A stretch of DNA of 64,000 nucleotides from Clostridia bacterium (GTDB lineage: Bacteria > Bacillota > Clostridia > Christensenellales > Pumilibacteraceae): NCBI GenBank assembly GCA_022791915.1, contig JAAWAB010000002.1:124001-188000 (forward strand). The letters run 5' to 3'. Of the stretch, positions 37,140 through 46,228 are shown one piece after another. The notes below the pieces were generated by a model that worked only from the letters and a program-made list of their open reading frames with translations, had not been told where the DNA came from and did no database searches. Position numbers and translations under genes: made by a program. Positions within the stretch are counted from its first letter, which is position 1. Each line of letters begins with the position of its first letter.

Positions 37140-37448
37140 TCACGGCAAAGCAAAATCTCTATCTACATAGTGCACATTAAAGCAAATAACATCTACACCA
37201 TAGCTTGAAAAATGTTTAACGGGAAACAATCCATACTCATAAACAAGGTATTCGGCTGTTTTTTGTAATAGTTTTATGAGAGAGCAAATCCACGTCTTTT
37301 CAATATCTACATCATAATCAAAACAGTATTATTGTATATGATGAATTAAACAACTTCCAAAAGCAAACTTACCAAAACTTTTTATCCAATGTTTTATGTG
37401 AAACTTTTTTTTCAGGATTTGCTCATTTTCTTTTATTTGGTTATATAT
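37140..37448 (-). pseudogene. Possible decayed gene (one internal TAA)
   Basis: Minus-strand frame ...NQIKENEQILKKKFHIKHWIKSFGKFAFGSCLIHHIQ*YCFDYDVDIEKTWICSLIKLLQKTAEYLVYEYGLFPVKHFSSYGVDVICFNVHYVDRDFALP*. Confidence 0.25.
37213..37228 (+). promoter_or_regulatory. Degenerate parS-like site TGTTTAACGGGAAACA
   Basis: Two mismatches to the 16-bp parS consensus, about 0.7 kb downstream of parB. Confidence 0.35.
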
Positions 37449-37455
37449 TCATAAC
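37440..37455. repeat. Palindromic box GTTAT-N6-ATAAC (copy 2)
   Basis: GTTATATATTCATAAC. Confidence 0.5.
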
Positions 37456-37527
37456 TATATTTGTATTTAGTGCAGGTTTGTCACTATAAAAAACACCTTC
37501 TTTCAATATATAATTATTATATTATAA

Positions 37528-37819
37528 CTAATGCGCAGGAGCAATCTTGATTTCTTCTAAATCAAATTGTTTTACGCCTGCGTCCCCTTATCTTTACGGC
37601 ATATTGCTTCTTAATCTTTTCTTGCCATTTCCCGCCAAGTCGTTTTTTTAGTTCTCGCTCTAAATCATCTATCCACTAAACGTCTATTATCTCGCCGGGG
37701 GTTACTCGCCAGCCGAATCATTTCCTTACACGCTACAATTTCTTTCTTTTCACTACGGTTTATGATTTGAATTTGCTGCCAAAAAATGAAACACTTGTAA
37801 CAAATTTCAGGGGACGCAT
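37528..37819 (-). pseudogene. Possible decayed gene with stop and frameshifts
   Basis: Coding-like segments in successive frames: KKEIVACKEMIRLASNPRRDNRRLVD / VTPGEIIDV*WIDDLERELKKRLGGKWQEKIKKQYAVKIRGRRRK / KQFDLEEIKIAPAH*. Confidence 0.35.
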
Positions 37820-37947
37820 AAGTTCTTATATGGATTACATTTTGTATTTAGTCGGCACCAAATCTTGCGCCGACACGCAATCGTGTTGCCCCATCCGGTA
37901 AAGGTACCTTCTTTCATCAAAATGCCAAGATTTATCAATGCTTTTTT

Positions 37948-37963
37948 GTTATTATAATATAAC
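37948..37963. repeat. Palindromic box GTTAT-N6-ATAAC (copy 3)
   Basis: GTTATTATAATATAAC, exact reverse complement of copy 1. Confidence 0.5.
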
Positions 37964-39120
37964 TAAATTTGAAATAAAGAAATTTTCAGTCGAGTATTTT
38001 TCGCCTCATTTTGTCTGAAAAGGGCATATTCAGACAAAGGGACATAGCCATAAAACAGAATTTTTTTATTGCTCTTTTATACCCGCCAACATTTCTCACG
38101 GACTTTGGCGGTTCTTTTGTTCAATTTCTATAATAACAATTTAATGTCCGCAATTTCTTTATTTTCGGATTTTGCAGGGTTTATTCTTAAATTCAGTATT
38201 AAATCGATAGCTGCTTTTCTCTTTACACAGTTAATAACATATAATATCATAACTATTTTCTTGCATATAGAATCCATTTGGCCGTTATTCTTGCAATTAA
38301 AACTGTTATTGTATGTTTTCAACAAATTTTACATCATAATAGCAATATTTTACAATTCAACCATGAAAAATTCATTTTTTTCTATCGCTCTCTTTCTTCT
38401 AACCGAAAGTTTTTACTCACCCTTCATCATTTTCTTCTTTGGACGCATGCCGAATCCGCTCAAAAAGCCGCATAGCATTTCTCCCTTAAATACGTGTATT
38501 TACTATTTGTATTGTAAGATTCTCATTGTTCCCAATCGATACACCGTTCCGTTACGCTCGCTCGGCGCGCTTTTATTCACACAGTTTTTTAATTTTATAT
38601 TTGGTTATGCACAATTCTGTTGCGCGCCATTTGTCCACATTTGCAAAATAGATTTTCGGCAATGTTTTTCAACTCATCCGGCTTAAATTCTTTTTCTTTT
38701 CAAATGACAAAACAATAAATATTTTCATCTATTTTTAGAATATTTTAATAAGTCAGATCAACTTTACCAAAACAGCTTTACCAAATATTATATATAAAAA
38801 ATTATGGATTCTATATATTTTTTAGTATCATTCATAAAATTATATTTTTCGATTTTTCCTTAACTTTATTCTACTTTTTATTAAATATTATTGAAAATAT
38901 TTACAATATTCAAATAATTCGGATTTTCCCTTGTTTCATAATTTTTAATAATTTGTTTTATGCAAAATAGTTCATAATTTCAAAAAATAAAATATTTTTA
39001 CCACATTTCCGATGCCTGATTTTTTTGTCAATAAAGACGAAGTATTGTAAAAAATCATGAATTTTATTTGTATTATCATTTTTTGATTTCGTTCTATGTA
39101 TATGCTCATACTTTCCCAAG

Positions 39121-39164
39121 TTATCCACAAATTAAGCAAGTTATCCACATTTTTTTGTGGATAA
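39121..39164. promoter_or_regulatory. DnaA-box cluster A (three consensus TTATCCACA boxes, two forming a hairpin)
   Basis: TTATCCACA at 39121-39129 and 39141-39149 (+), TGTGGATAA at 39156-39164 (-). Confidence 0.8.
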
Positions 39165-39201
39165 CTTATTTGCAAATGTTGACAATGTTTTTTTCTATCG
39201 G

Positions 39202-39230
39202 TTGTGTTTTTATTCGTTCCGTGCTATAAT
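39202..39230 (+). promoter_or_regulatory. Putative sigma-A promoter (TTGTGT-17-TATAAT)
   Basis: ttgtgt ttttattcgttccgtgc tataat; implies the 39204 ORF-track start is too far upstream. Confidence 0.5.
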
Positions 39231-39347
39231 ATAAGTGCAAAACGACTTGCTATGTGCTGTTGTCAACTCCGTCGGAACGTTTTCCATCTAATGGGAATAT
39301 ACAACACAGTAATAGTACGCATGTTGCGTAAAGAAGGAGGGCACAAA

Positions 39348-40295
39348 TTGTTACCGATAATTATTGCATTGTTGATTGTGCTCACCACTCTATGCGCATA
39401 TTTCGGCAACAGTTATTATGCCCGCGTAAACGTTATACGTCACTTTTTCAAAAACAAAGGAGCCGTTCCCAATGATTATCTGCTCCGCACAAGCATATTG
39501 CAAGATATCGAATACGGCAGCGTATTTCCGAACGGAGTGCTCGACGTTTATACCGCAAACGACGTGCAGACACCGTGCCCGATTGTGCTGTGGATTCATG
39601 GAGGTGGATACGTCGGCGGCGATAAATCGTGCGTTCGTACCTGGGCACATGTTATTGCCGACGAAACGAAAGCGGCGGTGGTGAGCATAAACTATTGTTT
39701 GGCTCCCGACCAACACTATCCCGGTCCGCTTTTGCAAATCGGAGAAGCATTGCAATTTCTGCGCGACCAATCCGACCGTTTTTCCCTTGATTTCAACCGC
39801 ATTTTTCTGGCGGGGGACAGCGCCGGCGCTCAAATTGCTTCTCAATATGCGGCAATCGTGTGCAATGAATCTTATCGGAACACGGTGAAAATCGTGCCGC
39901 CAATCACTCGTGATAATCTACGCGGCATATTACTCTGTTGCGGCTTTTATAATCCGAACACGGTAGTTTCTTCCCGCTTTCCCGCCATTCGCACCTTTTT
40001 GTGGGCATACACCAACACCAAAAAAATCGACAATTACCCACGTAAAGACGAACTGAATGTAATTTCGCATATCACCGAAAACTACTGCGACGCATTCGTC
40101 ACATGCGGTAATTCCGACCCCTTTTTGCGCCAATCGCTCGAACTGACCGAGGCGTTGGAACGCAAAAACGTACCTGCGGAAACATATTTTCCTTCCGAAA
40201 AGAAAACAGGACACGAATATCAGTTTTTATTAGGCACCCCCGCGGCAAACGCCGCACTCCGAAAGGCGGTAAAATTTATTGAAGAGCGCATTTGA
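39348..40295 (+). CDS. Membrane-anchored alpha/beta-hydrolase (HSL-type esterase/lipase)
   Basis: N-terminal TM, WIHGGGYVGGDK oxyanion motif, FLAGDSAGAQIAS nucleophile elbow; TTG start with RBS gaaggaggg proposed. Confidence 0.8.
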   Translation: MLPIIIALLIVLTTLCAYFGNSYYARVNVIRHFFKNKGAVPNDYLLRTSILQDIEYGSVFPNGVLDVYTANDVQTPCPIVLWIHGGGYVGGDKSCVRTWAHVIADETKAAVVSINYCLAPDQHYPGPLLQIGEALQFLRDQSDRFSLDFNRIFLAGDSAGAQIASQYAAIVCNESYRNTVKIVPPITRDNLRGILLCCGFYNPNTVVSSRFPAIRTFLWAYTNTKKIDNYPRKDELNVISHITENYCDAFVTCGNSDPFLRQSLELTEALERKNVPAETYFPSEKKTGHEYQFLLGTPAANAALRKAVKFIEERI

Positions 40296-41160
40296 ACCCC
40301 AAAATACCGTGCGGACAAGCTATCCTTTGTACCGCGAACCCGCAGAAAGAATTCACGGGTTGGATTTTTTGCGCGGCTTATGCGTAATTCTCATGATGTT
40401 CGACCATTTTTCCTACGATATCATGTGCTTGCCGATGTGGAGCAATAATTTTAATAAAGTTGCCCCCGAATTTTTGCAGAATTTAAGCAACTGGGTATAC
40501 GATACGTGGTGGGAAGGGACGCTCCGTTTGTGTCTGCGTTTAACGGTAATCTGTATCTTTTTCACGCTTTCGGGTATCAGTTCGTCTTTTTCACACAACA
40601 ATACGTTTCGGGGAATCAAGCTCGGCATCGCGTCGGTTGTTCTTTCTCTGTTCACCACGATTGCGGACAAGCTGTTTGCACTCGATATCACAATCATTTT
40701 CGGCGTATTGCACTGCCTTACCGTTTGTATTCTTCTTTATGCTTTGCTTTCGTTCTTATGCAAAGATAAAGCGCTTTACGCTTGTATCGGATTGGGTATT
40801 CTTCTGTTTATATGGGGACTTTTGCTTGACTTTTACAATTTACAACTCAATCCGAATACCAACCTAACGGGAAAAGAAATCGGTTTTCTCGATTTTCTGC
40901 GCTTGATGATAGGCACACGTTACTATGGCGCCGACTGTTTCGGATTGATGCCGTACGGCGGATTTTTCCTGCTCGGAGCGGGAGGAGGTATGCTTTTATA
41001 TACAAAGCGCAAACCGTATTTGCCCCTGTTTACCAAAAAACCGTTTCGCCCCGTTTGCTTTGTCGGGCGTAAAGCGGTGTGGTTCTACCTTTTGCATCAA
41101 CCCGTCATTATGCTGATTACGGTACTCGTATGTATGCTTATGGGTATACGCTTTTTCTAG
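40279..41160 (+). CDS. DUF1624/HGSNAT-like membrane acyltransferase
   Basis: RIHGLDFLRGLCVILMMFDHFSYD; polytopic; AVWFYLLHQPVIMLI. Confidence 0.75.
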   Translation: MKSAFEPQNTVRTSYPLYREPAERIHGLDFLRGLCVILMMFDHFSYDIMCLPMWSNNFNKVAPEFLQNLSNWVYDTWWEGTLRLCLRLTVICIFFTLSGISSSFSHNNTFRGIKLGIASVVLSLFTTIADKLFALDITIIFGVLHCLTVCILLYALLSFLCKDKALYACIGLGILLFIWGLLLDFYNLQLNPNTNLTGKEIGFLDFLRLMIGTRYYGADCFGLMPYGGFFLLGAGGGMLLYTKRKPYLPLFTKKPFRPVCFVGRKAVWFYLLHQPVIMLITVLVCMLMGIRFF

Positions 41161-41229
41161 CAAATCGGGTAATTTAGTCGTAAAATACAAATTTTATCCC
41201 ACGTAAATACCAACAAAACGGAGAAAATC

Positions 41230-42909
41230 ATGTCAAACAGCAAAGAAAACATTTTAACGTCGGCAGAACTGCGCATACGCAACAAAGAACAATTCGAAAA
41301 CGCTTCTTCTTTATATGCGCCCGTAGAAAAAATCGCAAATCTTCTTCCCAATGCAGTGGCGTTACGCTTTATGGGTATGAACATCTCTTACGGCACTTTG
41401 CAAAAAGAAGTTTCCCGCTATGCAAAAGCACTGCAATCGGTAGGCATACAAGAAGGAGAAGCCGTCACGGCGGTTTTACCCAATATTCCCGAAAGCGTAT
41501 ATCTTCTTTATGCCGTATCGAAGGCAAATTTGCGATTTGCTCCCTTACATCCGCTCACACCGCCCGACGGAATTCGCACCGCAATGGAAAAATCGGGAAG
41601 TCGTATTGCGTTTGTTTTAGGCGACGCGGCGCAAAAAACAGCGGAAACTTGTCCGTTTGCCGCCGTAATCGCCGTTTCGCCCGCTCAATCTCTCAAAATA
41701 AAACGATTTCTTTATTCACTAAAAAATCCGTTACCCAAACCAAACAAAAACCTGTTGCGTTTGCAAGATTTTCTTAAAAATCCGCACGGCGTTACCGTAC
41801 CCGAACAACAAAAAGTATGTCCCGCGGGGCAGGATACGGCAATTCTGTTGCAATCGGGCGGAACAACGGGAACACCCAAAGTAATCGGACTTTCCGCAAC
41901 CGCCGTTAATTCCTTGGCAAAAAAAGGATTGGATATCCTCGGACGGCAAAAAGTGACCGACTGCGGCATGTTGAGCGTTTTACCCGTTTTTCACGGATTC
42001 GGTCTTGCCATGGGCGTTCATGCCATGCTTTGCCACGGCGGAAAAAACGTCTTGTTTCCCAAATTTCACCGCGCGTCGGCTGTTAAAGAAATTCTTTGCG
42101 GAAACGTACAGTTTATCATCGGCGTACCCCGTTTATACGAAGCGCTTTTATCACACCCGAAGTTTGCGGGCGATAAATTGCAATCGCTCGTTGTGGGCTT
42201 TGTGGGCGGAGATTTTGTTCCGCATACGCTTTTGAAGGCATTCGATAAACGCATTGCCGAGGGCGGCGGCAGTTGCCGATTATTTGAAGGATACGGTCTT
42301 ACCGAAACGGTTACCGTTTGCTCGGTAAATACCTATGCCGCCAACAAAAACGAAACGGTAGGCAAGCCGCTGAACGGAATTTCCGTTTCCGCTTTCGATT
42401 TTTCGGTAAATCCGCCCGCAGAATTTCCTGCCGACAAAAAAGGCGAACTTGCTGTAACGGGCGATACGCTCATGAGCGAATATCTGTCCGACCCCGAAGC
42501 TACCGAAAAAGTCTTTTTTACGCATAACGGAAAACGTTACGTCCGTACAGGCGACTTCGGCTTTGTGGATTGCGACGGCTACGTACACTTTATTTCCCGC
42601 ATCAAACGTATCATAAAAGTTCGCGGAATTCCCGTATATCCGCTGGAAATCGAACAACTTGTTTCCGCACAAAACGGCGTTTCGGGCGTCTGTGCCGTTC
42701 CCGTTTCTTCCCCTTCGGGAGAAGAGCAACTTATATTGTTCGTTGAAAGTTCGGATTCGGATTTACCCGAACGCTTGAACACAATCATACGGGAAAAGTT
42801 GTCCGAATTTGCCGTTCCGAGCGAAATTATTGTAATTCCCTGTTTCCCGTATACCAATGTAAGTAAAATAGACACCGCCGCTCTTCTGAAATTGCGGGCA
42901 AATTCGTAA
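41230..42909 (+). CDS. AMP-binding acyl-CoA synthetase / fatty acyl-AMP ligase
   Basis: ILLQSGGTTGTPKVIGLS, LFEGYGLTETVTVCS, YVRTGDFGFVDCDGYVHFISRIKRIIKVRG. Confidence 0.92.
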   Translation: MSNSKENILTSAELRIRNKEQFENASSLYAPVEKIANLLPNAVALRFMGMNISYGTLQKEVSRYAKALQSVGIQEGEAVTAVLPNIPESVYLLYAVSKANLRFAPLHPLTPPDGIRTAMEKSGSRIAFVLGDAAQKTAETCPFAAVIAVSPAQSLKIKRFLYSLKNPLPKPNKNLLRLQDFLKNPHGVTVPEQQKVCPAGQDTAILLQSGGTTGTPKVIGLSATAVNSLAKKGLDILGRQKVTDCGMLSVLPVFHGFGLAMGVHAMLCHGGKNVLFPKFHRASAVKEILCGNVQFIIGVPRLYEALLSHPKFAGDKLQSLVVGFVGGDFVPHTLLKAFDKRIAEGGGSCRLFEGYGLTETVTVCSVNTYAANKNETVGKPLNGISVSAFDFSVNPPAEFPADKKGELAVTGDTLMSEYLSDPEATEKVFFTHNGKRYVRTGDFGFVDCDGYVHFISRIKRIIKVRGIPVYPLEIEQLVSAQNGVSGVCAVPVSSPSGEEQLILFVESSDSDLPERLNTIIREKLSEFAVPSEIIVIPCFPYTNVSKIDTAALLKLRANS

Positions 42910-42914
42910 TTCAT

Positions 42915-43721
42915 TTAATTCTTTTCTTTGGGCTGAAAAATTTTGTTCGTCATTTTCAGCATAAAATTCTGTGAAAACACACGAGAGCAAAAATATAAAA
43001 GCTTGTATTTGGCGCCTACAATATACAGGGCGCCTTTCTTTTTCAGAATGATTTTGCTGATTTTTTTGCTTGCTTTACGCACGTCCATGCGTTTATGCTC
43101 TCGCTTATCCACCTTTTCTTGCGCGCCGACCACTCTTTTTCCGTACCGCTCGTTCGTATCCGCATATTTGAGTCGGTTTTCCGTAAAATTACTGCGAATA
43201 TCTCCCGGACAAACAGACACCACGTCTATTTGATTGTGTTTCAGTTCCATGCGCAATCCGAACGAAAGCATATTGAGCGCCGCTTTGGCGGAACAATATA
43301 CGCCGCGGTAGGGAAGGGCAAATAAGGCGCATGCGGAACTAATCATCACTATCTTTCCGCCCGCAGGAACAGCAGGTAACAATGCCCGCGTAAAAAGAAG
43401 CGGCGCAAAATAATCTACTTCCATTACGTGACGCACGCTTTCCTGCGGTAATAATTCGGTAGCACCCGAAATTCCCAATCCCGCATTATTTACAATCAAA
43501 TCGATTTTGCCGTATTTTTGAATGATTTGCTTTGCCGTATTCTCCGTTTGCACGGGGTCGGATAAATCGCACGGAAAAAAATCGGCATTTTCGCTCTCTG
43601 TACGGGAAACGTTTACCACCGTATATCCCTTTTCCGTCAGATTTGCGGCAATTTCTTTCCCGATTCCGCTACTTGCTCCCGTTACGACCGCCGTTTTTTT
43701 GTCTGTTGTTCTTTTTTTCAT
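42915..43721 (-). CDS. Short-chain dehydrogenase/reductase
   Basis: VVTGASSGIGKEIAANL; NNAGLG; YCSAKAALNMLSFGL. Confidence 0.92.
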   Translation of the reverse strand: MKKRTTDKKTAVVTGASSGIGKEIAANLTEKGYTVVNVSRTESENADFFPCDLSDPVQTENTAKQIIQKYGKIDLIVNNAGLGISGATELLPQESVRHVMEVDYFAPLLFTRALLPAVPAGGKIVMISSACALFALPYRGVYCSAKAALNMLSFGLRMELKHNQIDVVSVCPGDIRSNFTENRLKYADTNERYGKRVVGAQEKVDKREHKRMDVRKASKKISKIILKKKGALYIVGAKYKLLYFCSRVFSQNFMLKMTNKIFQPKEKN

Positions 43722-43827
43722 ATTTTTATTGTATCATGCTTACTCTGTAAACGCAACGCTTTTTTTCACACTCGGATTTTCTTTGCTATCCAGAACACAG
43801 GCAGTTTTTGCAACCCGCATTTGCCGC

Positions 43828-43856
43828 TTGACAAATTTGCGGAAAAAGAGTAAAAT
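43828..43856 (+). promoter_or_regulatory. Putative sigma-A promoter (TTGACA-17-TAAAAT) abutting the start codon of the next gene
   Basis: ttgaca aatttgcggaaaaagag taaaat, then gcctat ATG. Confidence 0.5.
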
Positions 43857-43862
43857 GCCTAT

Positions 43863-45446
43863 ATGGTAGTATCCCCGAAAAATCTCTGGGCGGATTATAA
43901 CCGATCGGAAATGCCTTTGGACGTAACCGAAATCTGCACGTTCGAAACGCCGTTCGGAAAAGAAAAACACGTATATTTCAACGGTGAAACAACCGCCGTG
44001 GGATGCACGCGTATTTATGCCCGTGCATTGCTTTCTTCTTGCAATAATGATAAAATCGTCATTGTAATGCTTTCTCCCGAACAGGATATTTCTTCCACGG
44101 ATTTTTTACCGTTGCTTGAAAAAGGTTGGTCGGTACTTGCGGTGGATTATGCGGGAAACGCTTTTGCACGCGAACGTTTTACCATTTATCCCAATGTTCT
44201 TTCTTTTGCGAATTACGATTCGTCTTTATTATACGAACCTGCTCCCACACCGCAAAAATCGTGTCAATATGTTTGGACGACCGTTTGTTTGCGTTCTATT
44301 ACATTTGCCGAAAGCGAAGGATTTTCCCGCATTGCTCTTTTAGGTGAAGGAATCGGCGGCGCGCAGATTTTCCGTTCTGCCGCCGTGTGCGATTTTCCCG
44401 TTTGCGCGGTTTCTTTGTATTCTCCCGGATTTTATCCGCCGTCGGATGACCCCGATTCGGGTTTTCTTTCCATTGCATTGGATGTTCCCGGTTACGCACC
44501 GCTTTTGCGCGTTCCGTTTTTGCAACTCTGTTGTTCCAACGATTCCGATTCTTCATTGGATAATATCTGCTATCTGAACGAACAATCGGCAGGAAAAAGC
44601 GCACTGTATATCGCGCCGCGTGCCGACCGTTCGCTCTCGGCAGAAATACGGGAAAATCTCGATTTATTTCTTTCCGAATATCTGGATAAAGACAATCCTT
44701 CCGATTTGTATGATTTTGCTCCTTCTCCCGTTCTTACGGCAAACGGAGCGGAAAATAAATTGTATTTTTCTCTCAAATGCACGCATCCGGTTGCGGAAAC
44801 GTTTTTATTCGTTTCGCACGGCGTTACGAATTCTTCTTTTCGGAATTGGCGAATCCTTTCACTGGAAAAATCGGGAGAAAACGAATTTTTAGGGTTTACC
44901 GAAGTATATTCTTATGATAAACCCGTATACAGTTTTGCTTGTATCCGCACAAACGACGGGTTTTTGTGCAGTTCTCCCGTAATCAAAAAGATTCCTTCTA
45001 TGTTGAACGTGACGCCCACCACCATTTCCAAGCGCCGCTTGATTTACGACAGCGATATGGGAATAGACGATTTTTTCACAGAAGACGGTTCTTTACCGCA
45101 TATCAAAACCGGTCCGTTCGATATAGGCGGAATCTGTGCCGAAAAAGCGCTTTGCACGTATAAAATAGGCGACGTTTCGTATAGCGGCGAACGCGACGGT
45201 GTTTTACAACTGCTTTTATTTTCTCCCGTAAAACAATCCATTTGTTTTTCGGTTACCGACGAAGAACAATTTTTAACGTATACCTGCACCAAAACGGTAT
45301 CTCCCGAAGGAGATTGGACAAAACTTTCTTTATCCGTTTCCGATTTCAAATCCAACGAAGGTTCTTTTTTCGGTTGGGATAAAGCTATTTTTATGAAAAT
45401 AGAAGCCGAAGAAGAAATACTCATCAATTCGTTATTGTGGGTATAA
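43863..45446 (+). CDS. Alpha/beta-hydrolase-fold protein with C-terminal beta-rich extension
   Basis: GWSVLAVDYAGNA; RIALLGEGIGGAQIFRSAAV nucleophile-elbow-like; C-terminal carbohydrate-binding-like region. Confidence 0.55.
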   Translation: MVVSPKNLWADYNRSEMPLDVTEICTFETPFGKEKHVYFNGETTAVGCTRIYARALLSSCNNDKIVIVMLSPEQDISSTDFLPLLEKGWSVLAVDYAGNAFARERFTIYPNVLSFANYDSSLLYEPAPTPQKSCQYVWTTVCLRSITFAESEGFSRIALLGEGIGGAQIFRSAAVCDFPVCAVSLYSPGFYPPSDDPDSGFLSIALDVPGYAPLLRVPFLQLCCSNDSDSSLDNICYLNEQSAGKSALYIAPRADRSLSAEIRENLDLFLSEYLDKDNPSDLYDFAPSPVLTANGAENKLYFSLKCTHPVAETFLFVSHGVTNSSFRNWRILSLEKSGENEFLGFTEVYSYDKPVYSFACIRTNDGFLCSSPVIKKIPSMLNVTPTTISKRRLIYDSDMGIDDFFTEDGSLPHIKTGPFDIGGICAEKALCTYKIGDVSYSGERDGVLQLLLFSPVKQSICFSVTDEEQFLTYTCTKTVSPEGDWTKLSLSVSDFKSNEGSFFGWDKAIFMKIEAEEEILINSLLWV

Positions 45447-45484
45447 ACCGATTTATTTCATTACTTTTTTTGTAAGGATATCAA

Positions 45485-46198
45485 ATGGAAAATTCCGCAA
45501 CCGCAAAATCCACAAACCGTAAAAAGAAAAAAGAGCCGTGGGAAATCGTTCTCAAAGACCGCTTTCTTAAAAACGAAAAGCCCGATAATCCTTATCTGAC
45601 CGCTCTTCTTTATTTTATCGTGTGTTTTTTGAGTTTTTTGCTGGTTTTCGTTTGTTTTTTTCAGCTATGCGAAATAAAAGGAGCAAGCATGCTCAATACT
45701 CTCCACGACGGAGACCATATTCTTTTATTGCGCATTTCCACACAATATAAACGGGGTGACATTGTCATCATCACCAAAGAAAAAGAAGATTCTTCTCAAT
45801 CGAATAAAAATAAAAACATCGTAAAAAGAGTAGTTGCCGTTGCGGGAGACTCGATTCGTTTCGATTTGGTAAACAACGGCGACGATGCGGAAGTGGTTTT
45901 GTATCTCATGAAAAAGGGGACGGACGAGTTTTTACCCGTAAGCGAGCCGTACCTCAAAGAACCGATGAACAAAAACAGCCCTTCGTTTTCAAAAATCGAA
46001 TTCGGTAAAGAAATCAAAATCGAAGACGGATTCATTTATGTTTTGGGCGATAACCGCAATATCAGTCAGGATTCCCGAGAAGACGGTCCCTATTCCACGA
46101 AATACGTTTACGGAAAACGCGTTCTCACCGTTGAAAAAGGTTCCTTACTCGAAAAATTACTATCCTTTTTATATCATCCCAACGATGCGGTAGATTAA
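45485..46198 (+). CDS. lepB: Signal peptidase I
   Basis: KGASMLNTLHDGDHILLLR (catalytic Ser), KRVVAVAGDSIRF (catalytic Lys), VLGDNRNISQDSR. Confidence 0.9.
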   Translation: MENSATAKSTNRKKKKEPWEIVLKDRFLKNEKPDNPYLTALLYFIVCFLSFLLVFVCFFQLCEIKGASMLNTLHDGDHILLLRISTQYKRGDIVIITKEKEDSSQSNKNKNIVKRVVAVAGDSIRFDLVNNGDDAEVVLYLMKKGTDEFLPVSEPYLKEPMNKNSPSFSKIEFGKEIKIEDGFIYVLGDNRNISQDSREDGPYSTKYVYGKRVLTVEKGSLLEKLLSFLYHPNDAVD

Positions 46199-46228
46199 AC
46201 CGCTCTTTTGTGTAACAGGAGGAAAATC

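Noticed and set aside
37851-37874. Inverted repeat GTCGGC...GCCGAC in the gene desert, considered as an IS end
   Set aside because: Only 6-bp arms, no transposase or matching partner repeat seen
38069-38686. 205-aa hydrophobic ORF in the AT-rich desert
   Set aside because: Phe/Ile/Leu-rich AT-driven frame without RBS; starts across a terminator-like hairpin (CCGCCAA...TTGGCGG, 38093-38111)
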